Shown in pieces: positions 1-11,496 of a stretch of 64,000 nt of DNA. Position numbers and translations under genes: made by a program. This stretch comes from Orientallactaga sibirica (lineage: Eukaryota > Chordata > Mammalia > Rodentia > Dipodidae): NCBI GenBank assembly GCA_036365145.1, contig JAEOAD010000240.1, positions 3,410,001 to 3,474,000 of the forward strand. Reading direction: 5' to 3'. The notes under the pieces are model-generated. The model saw only the letters and a program-made list of their open reading frames with translations. It was not told the DNA's origin and searched no databases. Numbering within the stretch: the stretch's first letter is position 1; each line of letters opens with the position of its first letter.

Positions 1-285
1 CTATATCCCATCATGGTGAAGAATTGGTGGCTGCAGGAGTGGGAGACATCTGATCACATTACATATACAGAAAACAGAGAGTAATGAATATTAGTACTCA
101 GCTCACTGTTTCTTTTGTATTCAGCCCAGGACTCCAGTTTATAGAATGGTGCCATTTAGGTATCATTTAGAGTGATCTTTCCACCTCAGTTAATCCAATC
201 TAGAGAGTCCCTCCCAGGCAATGCCAGAGGATGAGCACCATTACATTCGGTTTGTTTTACTTTAATTCTACTGGATGTCAACATG
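1..285 (-). mobile_element. ERVL-like solo LTR fragment, cut by window start
   Basis: Reads on the minus strand as a rodent LTR of the kind that ends 'gcaatgagaaaagtaac'. The part visible here holds the blocks for 'catgatgg', 'gaccagctgcc', 'tgaatgtgggyggcaccat' and 'ttaactgaggtgg' in diverged form. It matches in layout the LTRs at 36866-37218 and 37594-38045. The left end lies outside the window and the right end is blurred. The subfamily cannot be named without a repeat library. Confidence 0.55.
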
Positions 286-1352
286 TGTTGAAGGACCAAC
301 AAGATTTTATGAATGCCTTAAATGAATGCTGAAAATTAGATTCCACTGTTCATGGGCAGTCAGTTGTAAATATTTTTCAGTTTTGAATCATTTTAAGATA
401 TTTTAATAAGTCATCATCTAGGCTGTATATAATTTCTCTATTATATTGATACTACTTATATATGATTTAGTAGCAGTGCTTTTCCTGTACAGTTAATTCC
501 AGCAATGCAAGCAATCTATGTGTTTTATTATACATATTATGTGCACTTTTTTTCTGGAAGGAGGATTAGAAATATCATTTGTAAAAGCATGAAAATATGT
601 GAAATTCTCAGAATCATTAGGTTACATGAATCTGCATTTTAAAAAGCACTGTAATCATGATGCATTTTTATTTGTACCTGAAGATAATTTAATTCACTAA
701 CTTTTGGTTCACAGCACAGAACAAATGTATATGTCTCATTCCCCATAATTCTCAGCCATCAGAATCTCAAAGTATATATTCAACCCGCCAATTTACTTTC
801 ATCCTCCAAAATCATTCAGTCATTGATCTGGACACTCAAGGACTCATTAATTAGACTATTTTCAAAAATTATTTAATTTTCACATAAGTATTTTCTGTAT
901 CTCAATACCTTTTGTATTCTCCAGTGTACAATCACAGCAAATGTAAATCACACATTCATTGTGTGGTGTTTATGTTTTCTTCTCCACCCAAACCACACCT
1001 AGTCTAGGTATTCAGGACTTTTCTTTCTTAGAAATTGTAAACAGTTTTTCTTTAGGTTTAGAGAGAAGCTTCTTGGAGGAGTAAAATATGTGGGAATCAA
1101 TGTTTGATGCTTGTATAAAAACTTGACCTTTGGTTCATAAATAGAAGTGATAAACCAAGAATACAGAAATGTTTGAGCAAATCTAAAATCATTAAACAAA
1201 AAGACAAAGAGGAAAAACATGTTAAATCTTTTTCAACAGAAAGAACTTTAAAAAATTCTAAATAAATAGCTTATTCATAGAGTTAGAGAAAATACCGTAT
1301 AAAAGAATAATCCAATAATCAATTATATTTAATTTAAATTTAAAATATTCAT
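286..1352. other. AT-rich stretch, no recognised feature
   Basis: About 1.1 kb of AT-rich DNA without a convincing gene or repeat. The only open frame of note (999-1220, minus, 73 codons) is rich in Phe and resembles no protein I know. Confidence 0.6.
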
Positions 1353-1460
1353 TGGCTGGGAATGTACCTTAGTGGTAGAGGATTTATCTAGCATGCACTG
1401 AGGCTCTGGGTTTACATGCTCAGCACCACAAACAAACAGACAAAAATGCAAAACAAAATA
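1353..1460 (+). mobile_element. ID SINE (tRNA-Ala/BC1-type)
   Basis: Begins 'ggctgggaatgtaccttagt', continues 'ggtagaggatttatctagca' and ends in an A-rich tail with CAAA units. This is the ID consensus layout, with a box A region near the start and a decayed box B ('gggtttacatgc', where GGTTCGATCC is expected). Several substitutions make it an old copy. It is not likely to be a functional tRNA gene because the cloverleaf and acceptor pairing are lost. Confidence 0.75.
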
Positions 1461-1926
1461 AACAAGCTATATGATTAGTAAACTTAACAGTCAAGTATAA
1501 AGATCAAGTAGAAGATAAAGTTTCAAAATAGTTTGGAAAATGAAGAATAAAGACAAAAATAAAGGTAAAGAACCCTTTCAAATTTCCTTAATAGTATATA
1601 CAGGAAGAGAATCAATCTGGGCAGTAGATTGGGGGAAGTAACCCTAAGACTATCACAGGAAGACCATACAGAGATGAAGCTAATGTGAAAGAGATAATTA
1701 AAGGTCCACTGGAATAAGTGAATCTAAGTCTATTCTAGGTAGGTCTTAAAGGGATGAGATCAGATTATCATTAGACCTTTCCCTGACAATATATCTTAGT
1801 AATGAAAGAACAAATTGTGAAATTCTGAAACCAATTTCTTTAAGCTAACATATCATATCACAGCCACTCTACCAAACAAGTGTGAGAGCAAAAATATATA
1901 TTCAAATAGGCAAGAATTCATAATTA
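1461..1926. other. No recognised feature
   Basis: A-rich single-copy-looking sequence. No open frame, repeat boundary or structured RNA is visible. Confidence 0.5.
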
Positions 1927-2290
1927 TTTTTGTATGTTTATGTGTATATTGTGGATATATATATGCATATTTGTATACATGTGGCAGAATGTTGGGGGGG
2001 GTGCTTAAGCATGTGTGTATATATGTGCAGGCCAGAGGCTGTCATTGGGTGTTTTCCTCAGTCATTCTCCATTTTACTAAGGCAGGGACTTTCACTTAAA
2101 CCCAGAGCTCACTGCTTCAGCTAATCTAGCTAGCCAGCTTGCCCTGGGGATACCATCTCTATTTTATAAATACTGGGATTACAGATGGATCACTATGCCT
2201 ACCTGGCACTTTACATGGGTGTTGGAGATCTGAACTCTGGTACAAACACTAGCATGACAAATGCATAATCCCTGGCCACCTTTCTAGCCT
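1927..2290 (-). mobile_element. B4-type SINE, minus strand
   Basis: Starts with a TG/TA-rich microsatellite that is the usual tail of B4. It continues with 'ggccagaggctgtcattggg', 'ctagctagccagcttgccct' and 'actgggattacagatgg', and closes with a tRNA-like part ending 'ccctggccacctttctagcc'. This is the order of a reversed B4 (ID-like head plus B1-like body). The 64-codon open frame inside it has no meaning as a gene. Confidence 0.7.
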
Positions 2291-3340
2291 TAAGAATGCA
2301 CAATTTTATCTTCAATAAACTTTGTGGAAATTTCTGAAGAACATGTTACAGTAACATAAATAGAAACTATTTATGGATACCAGGGAAATCAGGAAAACAT
2401 GGGCTTCAACTTAGAAGACTATGAAAGAAATGTTAGCATGAAAAACAAGCACCACATGTACGAAGGACAGCTACAGGTCCCAAGAGCATTGTTGGCAAGG
2501 ACATGTGCCACTGCCCTCCATGTGCTATAAAGAACTGGATGACTTTGTTCTTTGGACAAGGATTCAGACATTTCTTTGATTACCAAGAATGTAAATATGG
2601 AGTAACTGACTATTGGGCTCTCAAGGGAACATAGACAGACATGCTAACTACAAATTCACCCTAGATAACATGAAATACATTGAGCAACTGATAATTTAAA
2701 GTAAGTTACTCACTCTGCATTGAATCAATATACTCCCTGAAGAAGAATAAAATTATACTTCTATTTTGTGTCTTAGTTCTGTAGTTCTTCAGTGAATTAT
2801 ATTAAATGTAATGATTACATTTAATGGTCTTCAGTCTTCAGAAGTGAATTGTAATTTTACTTATGTTAAATTTAATTATAATTATAAATTATACATTCTA
2901 GTTATACAAGAGTATACATATTATAACTTTGATGATGCAAAGCAGCAGGATATGAAGACAAAAGCTGGAAGGTTGGAAGTGGGAGGAAAATTCAGTAGCG
3001 GTGTTATTTTCCAGTGAGAGCTAACAGTGTCTTACATTCTACCTAGGGTCTGGGATAAGGCTGGTCATAAACCACTTGAGTCATTCAAGGAAGGTCAAAA
3101 CCTCACTGCATTAACATTTCACAGATAACATAATGGCAACACAGTATATAATATCACATAGCTATATAGATAATATCTCAGGTCTGAATATATGTTTTCA
3201 ACATATCAGTAAAGGAAAATATGTTTAAAAAGCTTTTTAAATAGTCAAACTGACTAGTAATCTTGAGGAAGCTGGAAACAGTAAGAGTTTTTTTTAAAGA
3301 CTCACTTTTACAAAATAAGACTATGATATGTAATTCATAG
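2291..3340. other. No recognised feature
   Basis: AT-rich DNA. The frame at 2811-3017 (plus, 68 codons) is rich in Tyr and Asn codons, as AT bias predicts, and shows no domain. Confidence 0.5.
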
Positions 3341-4400
3341 CTTTAACAAATAAAATACTTTATTAAAAAGTTTACAAAATCACCTCTCACAACTCCCCTT
3401 TCCACCATTCCCTATTGCTCTTCACTGGACCCCACTTTTTCTATATTGGTGTCTTTTACCCGTCCTCTGTCATTCACAACAACTCGTTATGCAGGTCTTG
3501 TGCTGGCCCTGTGAGGTCATGACTGCGATTGTTTTATGTCTGGGAGATGGCATTCTCAGGCTCTGGGAGACAGCATTCCAAAGCACTCCTCTGATTCTTA
3601 GGCTCTGACGTTCTTTCTGCCACCTGTTCCACCTTCCCTCTACCAGGGGAGGGTGTTTCATTGAGATATATCTCACTAAGTGCTGAACACTACACTGTCA
3701 GTTCTCAGCAGTTTGATGACTTTTGAGACTCACCAGAAATAATGGCCATCTGCAAAGAGAGACTTCTCTAACAAAAACCAAGAGCAGATCTAATATATAT
3801 TCATAAACATAAGCATTTAGAGGGTAATTTGGTGGGCATAATATATCCATGTAGCCAAACAGCAGTATTTACTTGCCTACTAGGGTCACGACCTACCTAT
3901 AAATAGGCTTTTGTCTAGTTTTAGGTATCAAGCTTGAATTCCCTCTCATAGAGGGATTCTCAAATCAAATTAGAGAGCAATTGGTTAACCCCATAATAGA
4001 CATGTCACTATTGCACTAGTGGGTGCATCTTGCCTGGGTGGCCGGTTGTGTAGCCAGCAGGGTCCACGGCTGATTAAGACAATTGATGACTTTTCTCCAC
4101 TAGCAGCCTGCACTTTCCAGCACTAGGCAGCAGAGCTCAGTTTTTCCAGCTTAATTTCTCAGTGACCTGCAGCCAAAGCATTTGGCATCTTAACTAATAA
4201 GGTCTTACCATCTGATTCTACTGGGCAACCAAGAGCTTTGGCAGTAGCCTGTATTGTTTTGGGCACCTCCAGGGTCTCACTGATCAACACCTCCCTCGGA
4301 AGTATCCTAACCCTGGCACTGAAATTTTTCTGTGAACAACCTATGGCTTCTGGGAATAACATTTATATACTTACATAGTACTTCTGTGCAAATGCTCTCC
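3341..4400 (-). mobile_element. L1 3' UTR, type I, minus strand, 5'-truncated
   Basis: Collinear with the 3' UTRs at 27335-28640, 53845-55130 and 60295-61400. Shared landmarks in order are the opening T-rich tail, 'ctgtgaggtcatg', 'gctgaacactacactgtcag', 'catgtcactattgcactagt', 'tttctcagtgacct', 'ggtcttaccatctg' and 'cctggcactgaaatttttct'. No ORF2 sequence follows, so the insertion stopped inside the 3' UTR. It is more diverged than the 60 kb copy and is therefore probably older. The 67-codon frame inside it (4159-4362) is not a gene. Confidence 0.8.
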
Positions 4401-5130
4401 TTTAAAAAAAAAAATTAAATTAGCTAATAAGAAGCAGGTTTCCATGTAGCTTATTTATAACTTCTTTAGTTTTGATTAACCTTCCTCTAATTTCCTCCTG
4501 TCCTCATTCACCTCTTAAAAAGATTCCTAAAGGCAGTTCTCATAGAGGGATGCTGAAATGGATTTCTTTTATGGAAAGTTTTATATGGGGGGTGAAGTAC
4601 CCCATTGGAGGAACATGGCTAGAGTTCTTACTTTTATAGATGTTGGAAGCCTGGCAAAGTTTCCATATGCCATGTTATCCTGCCTACATCTTGGAGCCAC
4701 AGATGCACTGGAGAAGAGCTTGAGAGATAAAGAAGGCCCATGGTCCTTCAAGGTTTCACAGGAAGGACTGTTCTGCCCTGCTTCTCTGTTCTTACATGAA
4801 GCAGGGGTGGGACTTGGAGGGAGTAAGGAAGGAACTAAATGAGAGAGTAAATTTATAATACAAGGTTGTCTATCTTTGGCAGCATCTGGCCTCTTAATGT
4901 GACATCTATTTTCTAATAGAAACCATATTTGAGATTTGATACACACAAAACAATGTATATAGGATTGTTAACAACCTGTGTTATAGCCACCTCTTATATG
5001 TAGTTTGTCTTCCCATAGTGTCAGTTACTTGAACCATCATGGTCAAGCTCCATATCATAAAGACAATATCATCACAATATCATGAAGCCACTAATATAAT
5101 CTCACATCAATGCAATAAAAAGGGCTAATG
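4401..5130. other. No recognised feature
   Basis: Less AT-rich than its surroundings at 4560-4850, with overlapping open frames on both strands (94 and 121 codons). Neither shows a domain, a splice signal pair or codon structure that I recognise. It could be an unidentified old LTR or single-copy DNA. Confidence 0.4.
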
Positions 5131-5276
5131 CTGGTCATGATGGCTCATACTTGTAATTCCAGCATTGGCGTGACAGAGGAAGCAGGATTGCTGTAAATCT
5201 GAGGCCAATCTAGTATACATAGTAAGTTCTAGTCTAGCCAGATCAACTTAGCAAGACAATAACTCAAAAAAAAAGG
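5131..5276 (+). mobile_element. B1 SINE, old copy
   Basis: Keeps the B1 order: 'tggtcatgatggctcatact', 'tgtaattccagcattgg', 'aggattgctgtaaatctgag', 'agcaagacaataactcaaaa'. Many CpG positions are lost, consistent with an old insertion. It ends in an A-rich tail. Confidence 0.75.
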
Positions 5277-5390
5277 AAAAAATCAGTACAGTATTGAAGA
5301 TATTTTAAAAGATCATATTCATATATTTGCAGTATATTATTAAGTTTTTTATGTTATTATCAGTTATTATCTTTTTATTAAACTATCATA

Positions 5391-5438
5391 GTATGTATGT
5401 ATGTATGTATGTATGTATGTATGTATGTTAAATGTATG
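5391..5438 (+). repeat. (GTAT)n microsatellite
   Basis: About eleven uninterrupted tetranucleotide units in AT-rich DNA. It is likely to vary in length between individuals. Confidence 0.95.
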
Positions 5439-5786
5439 TAGGGTTTAGTATTAACTGAGGCTTTAGTCTTGGAATATATCCCCTATGTATTTGAAATACT
5501 TTCTTCAAGAAAATAATAACAACAAAATTTATCATGTTTAAGCACCTACAAAGTTCTAAGTAGACAATACACATAAACCGAAAATAAGTATAGCCTCAGA
5601 GTTGTCAGGAGTTTGTGAATGGATGAAGATGGTAAGTCCTGAACATGTGTCTTAGGGCTCAAGAAGGTGATTATGGTTCACTAGAAATAGAATGAAAAAA
5701 ATTTTTAGAAAAAGTGTTAATTTTGAGAAAATCTTTGTCAGTGGGAAGTATTCACAGCATATAGCAGGAAAGGAATGATGCTATAG
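5439..5786. other. No recognised feature
   Basis: AT-rich spacer with no gene or repeat signal. Confidence 0.5.
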
Positions 5787-6051
5787 AAATTCATGAAGAG
5801 GAGCTGAAGAGGGGCTTAGTGGTTAAAGCACTTGCTTGCAAAGCTAAAGGACCCAGGTTCAACTCCCCAGGACCCACATAAACCAGATGCACAAGGTGCA
5901 TGCATCTGGAGCTTGTTTGCAGTGGTTAGAAGCCCTAACACACCCATTCTCTCTATATCTGCCTCTTTCTCTCTCTCTCCCTCCCTCCCTCTCTTTCTCT
6001 CTCTCAAATGAAATAAATAAAAAATAAAATATTTAAAAAAAAATTCATGAA
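5787..6051 (+). mobile_element. DIP-type SINE with TSD
   Basis: A tRNA-derived head ('ggcttagtggttaaagcact', 'ggttcaactcc') is followed by 'ccagatgcacaaggtgcatg', a CT-rich stretch and an AAATAA-rich tail. The element is flanked by an 11-bp direct repeat, AAATTCATGAA, at 5787-5797 and 6041-6051, as expected for L1-driven target-primed insertion. Length without the TSDs is about 243 bp, so the copy is essentially full length. Confidence 0.9.
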
Positions 6052-7231
6052 AATATGAAGAATGTAGGGGTTGCTAATCTCCCATTGCCATAGTGTTTAA
6101 ATACTCACTGGTCATATTTTAGACATGATAGAATTTTTAAAATGTCAACAAATGAACTACATAAAAATATATTTTGGAAATCATTTATGCTTGTGATGAA
6201 AACATTCAAAAGTCAATCTAATGTATGAGGAAGTAAAAATCATTAAGAGTAATATGTGATATTACAGGTCCATGAATGTCAAGAAGTTTAAGCTTTAATT
6301 TCCCTTCCACTTTTAAAGTCTGAGACCCAAGGCACACCAACGTTTGTTTTAATGTAAATAAATTTATTTAATTGTTGGAACATTTATATATTTTAACTTA
6401 TATTTCACCATAAAGTTGATTCTTATACAATGCACTTTTAAATTTATAAGTCTTTTATTAATTACCTACCAAACTTCTCTGCCACAACATAGATGTATCC
6501 ATTAAAACTCAGGTTATAAGTGTCAAGAAAAATTTCTATTAGACTGAGTTTAATCAGTTGGTTTCAATATCCAACTGAACAAAGTATCATAATATAGATT
6601 TTGATACTTACTGAACGTAAAATATATTAAAATGAATGTTATAAAGGGTATCCAATTATCCGTAGATAAATATTTGGTATTATTGGGTTGAGATGCATTC
6701 CTAATTATATTAATATTTTATATTTTACATATGCAAGCACTGAGAAAATTTATCATAAAAGGTAGGTAGAAATGGGAATAATTTTAGCATAGCAATGTTT
6801 CTCAATTCTTTGAATTCCTTTCAAGTTATATCTCAAAAATTCTTATAGCTATTTATCATTCATTATTAAAATATTTTAAGCAAAGTATTATTTGAAAATT
6901 CAGTTGGAATCCCTTCCATCTTGAACATGACATGCAAAAGAATTTGTCACCCTATCATTAAAGTTATTTTCTTACTCCATTTATGGGACATATGCCAAAA
7001 AAAGCATCGCTGAGATTTGTTCAGTAACTATTACTGTTAATTTGAAACACATTTATAAAAAAGCTTGTTAGTTTGCATTAAATGCTTTTTTCATGCAGTT
7101 TAAATGTACTACTAATAAAATCTTAGAACAATGGAATTAGCTACTTTTTGGAAATATTTATTATTTACTAGTTTAGAAGAGTCTCAACATATCAGTTAGC
7201 CAAATTACATTTATTATGTATAAAGGAAAAT
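6052..7231. other. No recognised feature
   Basis: Very AT-rich (runs such as 'taatatttta'). No repeat family or open frame of interest is visible. Confidence 0.5.
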
Positions 7232-7618
7232 TCTCACTTCAGTTCTGTTTTTAAAAATATTTTAGCCAGGCATGGTGGCACATGCCTTTAATCCCAGCAC
7301 TTGGGAGGCAGAGGTAGGTGGATTGCAATGAGTTCGAGCCCCCCACTCCCCAAGACTACATAGTGAATCCCAGGTCAGCCTGAGCTAGAGTGAGACCCTA
7401 TGTTGAAAAACAAAACAAAAAAAATATTTATTTGATAGAGAGAGAGAGAGAGAAAGGACATGCCAGGCCCTCTAGTCACTGCAAACAAACTCCAGATGCT
7501 TGTGCCACCTTGTGCATCTGGATTTATGTGGGTACTGGGAATTCGAATCTGGGTGCTTTGGCTTGGCCAACAGGCGCCTTAACCACTAAGATATCTCTCC
7601 AGCTCTCACTTCAGTTCT
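7232..7618 (-). mobile_element. DIP-type SINE, minus, split by a B1
   Basis: The outer 15-bp direct repeats TCTCACTTCAGTTCT lie at 7232-7246 and 7604-7618. Between them is a reversed DIP element with its head at the right ('aaccactaagatatctctcc') and its AT-rich tail at the left. The tail is interrupted at about 7262 by a B1. Because the outer TSDs enclose both elements, the DIP came first. Confidence 0.9.
7265..7411 (+). mobile_element. B1 SINE inserted in a DIP tail
   Basis: Near-consensus B1 ('gccaggcatggtggcacatg', 'ggaggcagaggtaggtgg', 'agctagagtgagacccta'), followed by an A-rich tail with AAAAC units. An AAAAATATTT motif occurs on both sides and probably is its own target duplication inside the tail of the older DIP. 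Confidence 0.9.
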
Positions 7619-7820
7619 TAATTCAAGTGCATTTGTTAATATGTGTCTTTATGAAATGTTTTCATAACTGAATTATAATTTTAAGACAGTCGTAGCACAC
7701 AACCATGGTAGCAGTTTATCGCATTGATGGAATAGAGCAGCTTTGCAGTTCTATAAATGATAAGCTACCTGGATGAAAAGTTTAGGGTGTAGAAAAGAGA
7801 AGTTAAGAAATATCAGTTCT

Positions 7821-8528
7821 TACTCTTTTGTGTGTTTAGTTTTTGCAATTATTTGAATAATATTCTAGATATCAACTCCTTGTCAGAGGAGTAGCTGGCA
7901 AAGATTTTTGCCCATTATGGATGTTTCCTCTTCACTCTGCTGATAGTTTCCTTTGCTGTGAATAAACTTTTTAATACCAAATAGTCCCTATTTGTTGATG
8001 CTTGGGACTTTTTCCTATGATATTGGGGTCTTTTTCAGAAAGTTCTTATCTATACTTATAACTTCCAATGCATTGCCAATGTTTACTTTAGTATTATTTA
8101 GCAATTCTGGCTTTAAATAAAGGTCATTGATTCATTTTGAATTGATTTTTGTGTGGAGTAAAAAATGTGAATCTAATTTTATTCTCCTAAAAGTGCATAT
8201 CTAATTTTATCAGCACTATCTCTTGAATGGACTTTTTTCCCCCAGTATATGTTTAAATAACTTTTTTGAAAAATAGGTGATCGGAGCTGTGTCAGTTTAT
8301 TTTTGAGTTCTCTATTCTATTCCATTGATCTATGTGTCTTTTTTTTATACCAGTACCATGTTATCTTTGCCACCATAGCTCTATAGTATACTCTCAGACG
8401 AGGAATCATGATCTTTTGTTCTTTTTTCACTGTCTTAAGTTTGACTTTTTAAAAGCCTTTCATATCCAAGGTGGGGCTTATTATCAGGTACTTTGTGTTT
8501 TGGAGAGCTGTGGTGCAAGGACATTTAA
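7821..8528 (-). pseudogene. L1 ORF2 fragment, inverted 5' part of a twin-primed L1
   Basis: Read on the minus strand this is late ORF2 sequence. It runs from the region before 'agatcaatggaatagaatag' to the block around 'gactatttggtattaaaaag' and 'aatctttgccagctactcct'. Frames are broken by stops and indels, so no protein is made. It abuts plus-strand L1 at about 8528. The pair shares one set of TSDs, so this is the inverted half of a single insertion. Confidence 0.85.
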
Positions 8529-9395
8529 AATGTCAATCAGTAGATGAACCAATAAAATGAACAGCATTCCCAAAAATAGAAAAACACATGTCTAATAGAT
8601 ATTAAAAAAGAAATCAACATCCTTAGCTATCTGGGCAGTGAAAATTAAGACCATTCTGGGATTTTGTCTCACCCCAGTCCTAATAGTCATCAAGAAAACT
8701 ACTGACAACAAATGCTAATGAGGCTGTGTGGAAAGGGAAACCCTCCTTTACTGTTGGTGGAGTGTGAATTGATGTGGCTACTATGGAAATCAGTGTGGAA
8801 GGTCCTCAAAAAACTAAAAATTGAACTACCATATTACCCAGCTATACACTTCTGTGAATATACCCAAAGGACTCTATATCCTACCATAGAAATGCGTGTA
8901 CATACATGTCGATTGCTGCTGTATTCACAATGTGTAAGAATGTTCATCAACTGATGCCTGGATAATGAAAATGTAGTACAGATATGCAATGGAGTTTCAG
9001 CTACAAAGGAAATGAAGTTATAAAATTTGAAGGAAAATGAAAGGAATTGGAAAAATTTTACTAACTCAAGGTAACTCAAGCTCAGAAAGAAAAAAAAATC
9101 TCATGTTAATTCTTATAGATGAATCCTGACTTTAAATGTTTATATGTATGTAAATAATGGAAGGTGTGACTGAGTAAGGGCAATGAGTCAATGAACAGGG
9201 AGATCACAAGAGGGGAACAAGAGGGTATGAGAAGGAGCAAGCACAAAAGAAAGCAGAAAGAAGGCTAAGGCAAGGTAGGGCACAAAGAGGGAGGAAAAGG
9301 GGACAAGAGGGGAAGAAGGAAAAACATTTTTGAAAACACTCTATAATGAAATATAATTCTTTATATTCTAATTAAGAAATTTTTTAAAAGATAAC
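8529..9395 (+). pseudogene. L1 ORF2 3' end plus 3' UTR, sense part of the same insertion
   Basis: Plus-strand codons at 8712-8954 match the ORF2 C-terminal Cys/His-rich region ('LLWKSVWKVLKKLKIELPYY', then 'EYTQRTLYP'). A G/A-rich 3' UTR and an AT-rich tail follow. The frame is interrupted, so the product is dead. The 10-bp repeat TATCAGTTCT at 7811-7820 and 9396-9405 flanks the whole unit. Confidence 0.85.
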
Positions 9396-9405
9396 TATCA
9401 GTTCT

Positions 9406-10585
9406 AGTCAGACTTGGTCCTAGAGTTTATAGAAGAGGGCTCCATAACTGAGAAAAAGGCATTATATATATATGGAAACTTTAGATACTTTTAATGGCAT
9501 ATTTAGGTCTTACACATAAGTATGTGAAAATCTGATAGCACAAATTGGTAATTGTACTTTAGGCAAAAAAAAAGTAAGTGGGGAGAAACAAAGAACCCAG
9601 TGAGGTATCACAGAAAATGCCATGAATGGTTCAAGTCTTAAAGGAGTAAAAGGCTGGAATGAGGAGTGCCTTACCACATTCTGGTTGAGAAGTCTGGGAA
9701 CATCAGAATAATCCAAAGGGTAATGTGAACAGAGAACTGTGCAAAGAGAGACTGCTACAGAGAGCCATCATCAACAGGGCCAGCAAGAGACCAGTCCACT
9801 GCTTCCCCATGTGGTCTCTGAGTTGGCCTGATAGCTGTATCTGTACTCAACGATTTTCTTTCCATACCCAAGAGCAAGACAATTAGTTTTCCAACTAGAA
9901 ATTAGAATTAAAGTCTAAAAACCATGATGAGTCAATAAGAGGCACTAATGTTTTATTACATAAAATCATTATAGTTTCAATTAAATTATTCTTGCGTTTA
10001 CTAAAAAGATTTTCAGAGACAATCATAGCATATCCAGCAGTAAAACTTAAGACATAATGGTCAACTAGAAGATGCTACAGTAAGAGGATGATAATTTTCT
10101 AAAAAATATGTCAGTAGGCCCTGAACATTGAGTGTAGTATCTGTATATAAAGATGTCTTAGAAAAATGTCTCTTCTCTTCCTCACTCTGAGGTCAGACAG
10201 AATCGGTAGAAATAGCCCATAGAAGATCTGATCTCAGCTCAAGAAAAATTTACTGAAAACTTAGAGTGGCCCCAATTTTAGCCATCATTATAATAGCATG
10301 GTCTTCATGTTCATGTGTATAGTGGGGTGAGTGCCTGAAGAGCCTTGAAGGAATTCTCACATTGGGAGGCATTAGAATTATTTGACCTCTAGTTTCTATT
10401 CAAATTTATTTCTAGAATAATCTGTCTAAGGTTAATGTGGGAGATCTGCTAAACAGCACAGATTTCTGTGAATTCTTTCTGGGTTTCTCCATTAACACAC
10501 AGGCATATGAAGAGATGGCATGAGGTAATAGGGGAGTGTGGGCATTCTTGGGACCCATCACTGGTGAGGGTGGAGGAATTACTCT
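9406..10585. other. No recognised feature
   Basis: Mostly single-copy-looking DNA. A short frame at 9510-9716 (minus, 68 codons) is probably chance. No splice-site pair or promoter is evident. Confidence 0.45.
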
Positions 10586-10951
10586 ATACCAACCCTGTGA
10601 TAGATAGCCTCCAATATATTAAGTGTTTTATTAGTTTGTAGTTTGGACTGCAGCCACCTGGCTGGAGGAGGTGTCACTGGATGTCCAGCCCTAAGGTATA
10701 GTGGTGGGTTTGAGATTCCAGTCTAAAGTTATGCAAAGTACCTAGCTGGAGTTCCTGAAGTGTGCTATATGGCTTTTGGCTTCCCTCACTCTCTCTCTAT
10801 CTCTGTTTGGACCTGTGAAAGCAGGCCTGCTTCTTCTGCCATTATGGAACTTAACCCGGATCTCTGATATTCTTCAATAAATATCCCTTCCTCCATAACT
10901 GTGCCTGGTTTGGAAGTTCATCTCAGTGACTGAACCTGTCTGCTACAAACC
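10586..10951 (+). mobile_element. ERVL/MaLR-like solo LTR
   Basis: Contains 'ctggctggaggaggtgtcac', a CT-rich stretch, 'gccattatggaactt' and the polyadenylation signal in 'cttcaataaatatcccttcc', then ends 'gacctgtctgctacaa'-like. This is the layout of rodent LTRs derived from ERVL-type elements. Boundaries are approximate and no internal sequence is attached. Confidence 0.6.
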
Positions 10952-11471
10952 CTAAGCCACAAGGTAATCAGCATGATTGTCCAGTCTCCAAGTAGACACT
11001 GGGGATTGGACTTTCTGTCCTAAGGGTTTATTTACCTTCTCCACAATTGCTCTCTGGCAGGGTCTTGCGACCCTGGAGGCTCAGCACATTTTGGGAAATC
11101 CCCAAGTTTTTGCTTAAAACCTCTTCTTCTTTTGCTTGATGTGATTATGTCAGTGTCTGCTGCTGCTGCTGGAAGCCATGGGGTATTTTATTGATCCTCT
11201 TTCCTTATGCAGAGAGACTTGTATTGGCTTTATCAGCAGAGTGTTCATGGCCTTCAGTTTCTACCTTATGAAAAAAGAGGGTCTAGCTAACTTCCCTCAG
11301 CATTTTGAATATTGTCATTCTACTGTTTCCTTTCTCCATCTTGATGAAAATAATGATGCTTTAAAAGTTCCTAAGAGTTTGTTTTACATGATAAAATAAC
11401 TAAAATTAAAAAACAAACCTTAGTGGATGCAAATAAGGAGTGTCTCATGTGATAATTGGAAGGTGGTATGT
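10952..11471. other. No recognised feature
   Basis: Includes a (CTG)4 run at about 11160 and a 73-codon open frame at 11178-11399 (plus). It matches no family I recognise, and it lacks splice or promoter context. Confidence 0.4.
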
Positions 11472-11496
11472 GGTGTGTGTGTGTGTGTGTGTGTGT
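11472..11496 (+). repeat. (GT)n microsatellite
   Basis: About twelve GT units. Confidence 0.95.

Noticed and set aside
1353..1440. tRNA-like start of an element
   Set aside because: It is the head of an ID SINE with a decayed box B and no cloverleaf, not a tRNA gene.
4558..4946. Overlapping 94- and 121-codon frames on opposite strands
   Set aside because: Mutual overlap on both strands and no family resemblance point to chance in a less AT-rich patch.
10520..10620. Possible promoter next to the 10.6 kb LTR
   Set aside because: No transcription unit follows, and the TATA-like bases are common in this AT-rich DNA.
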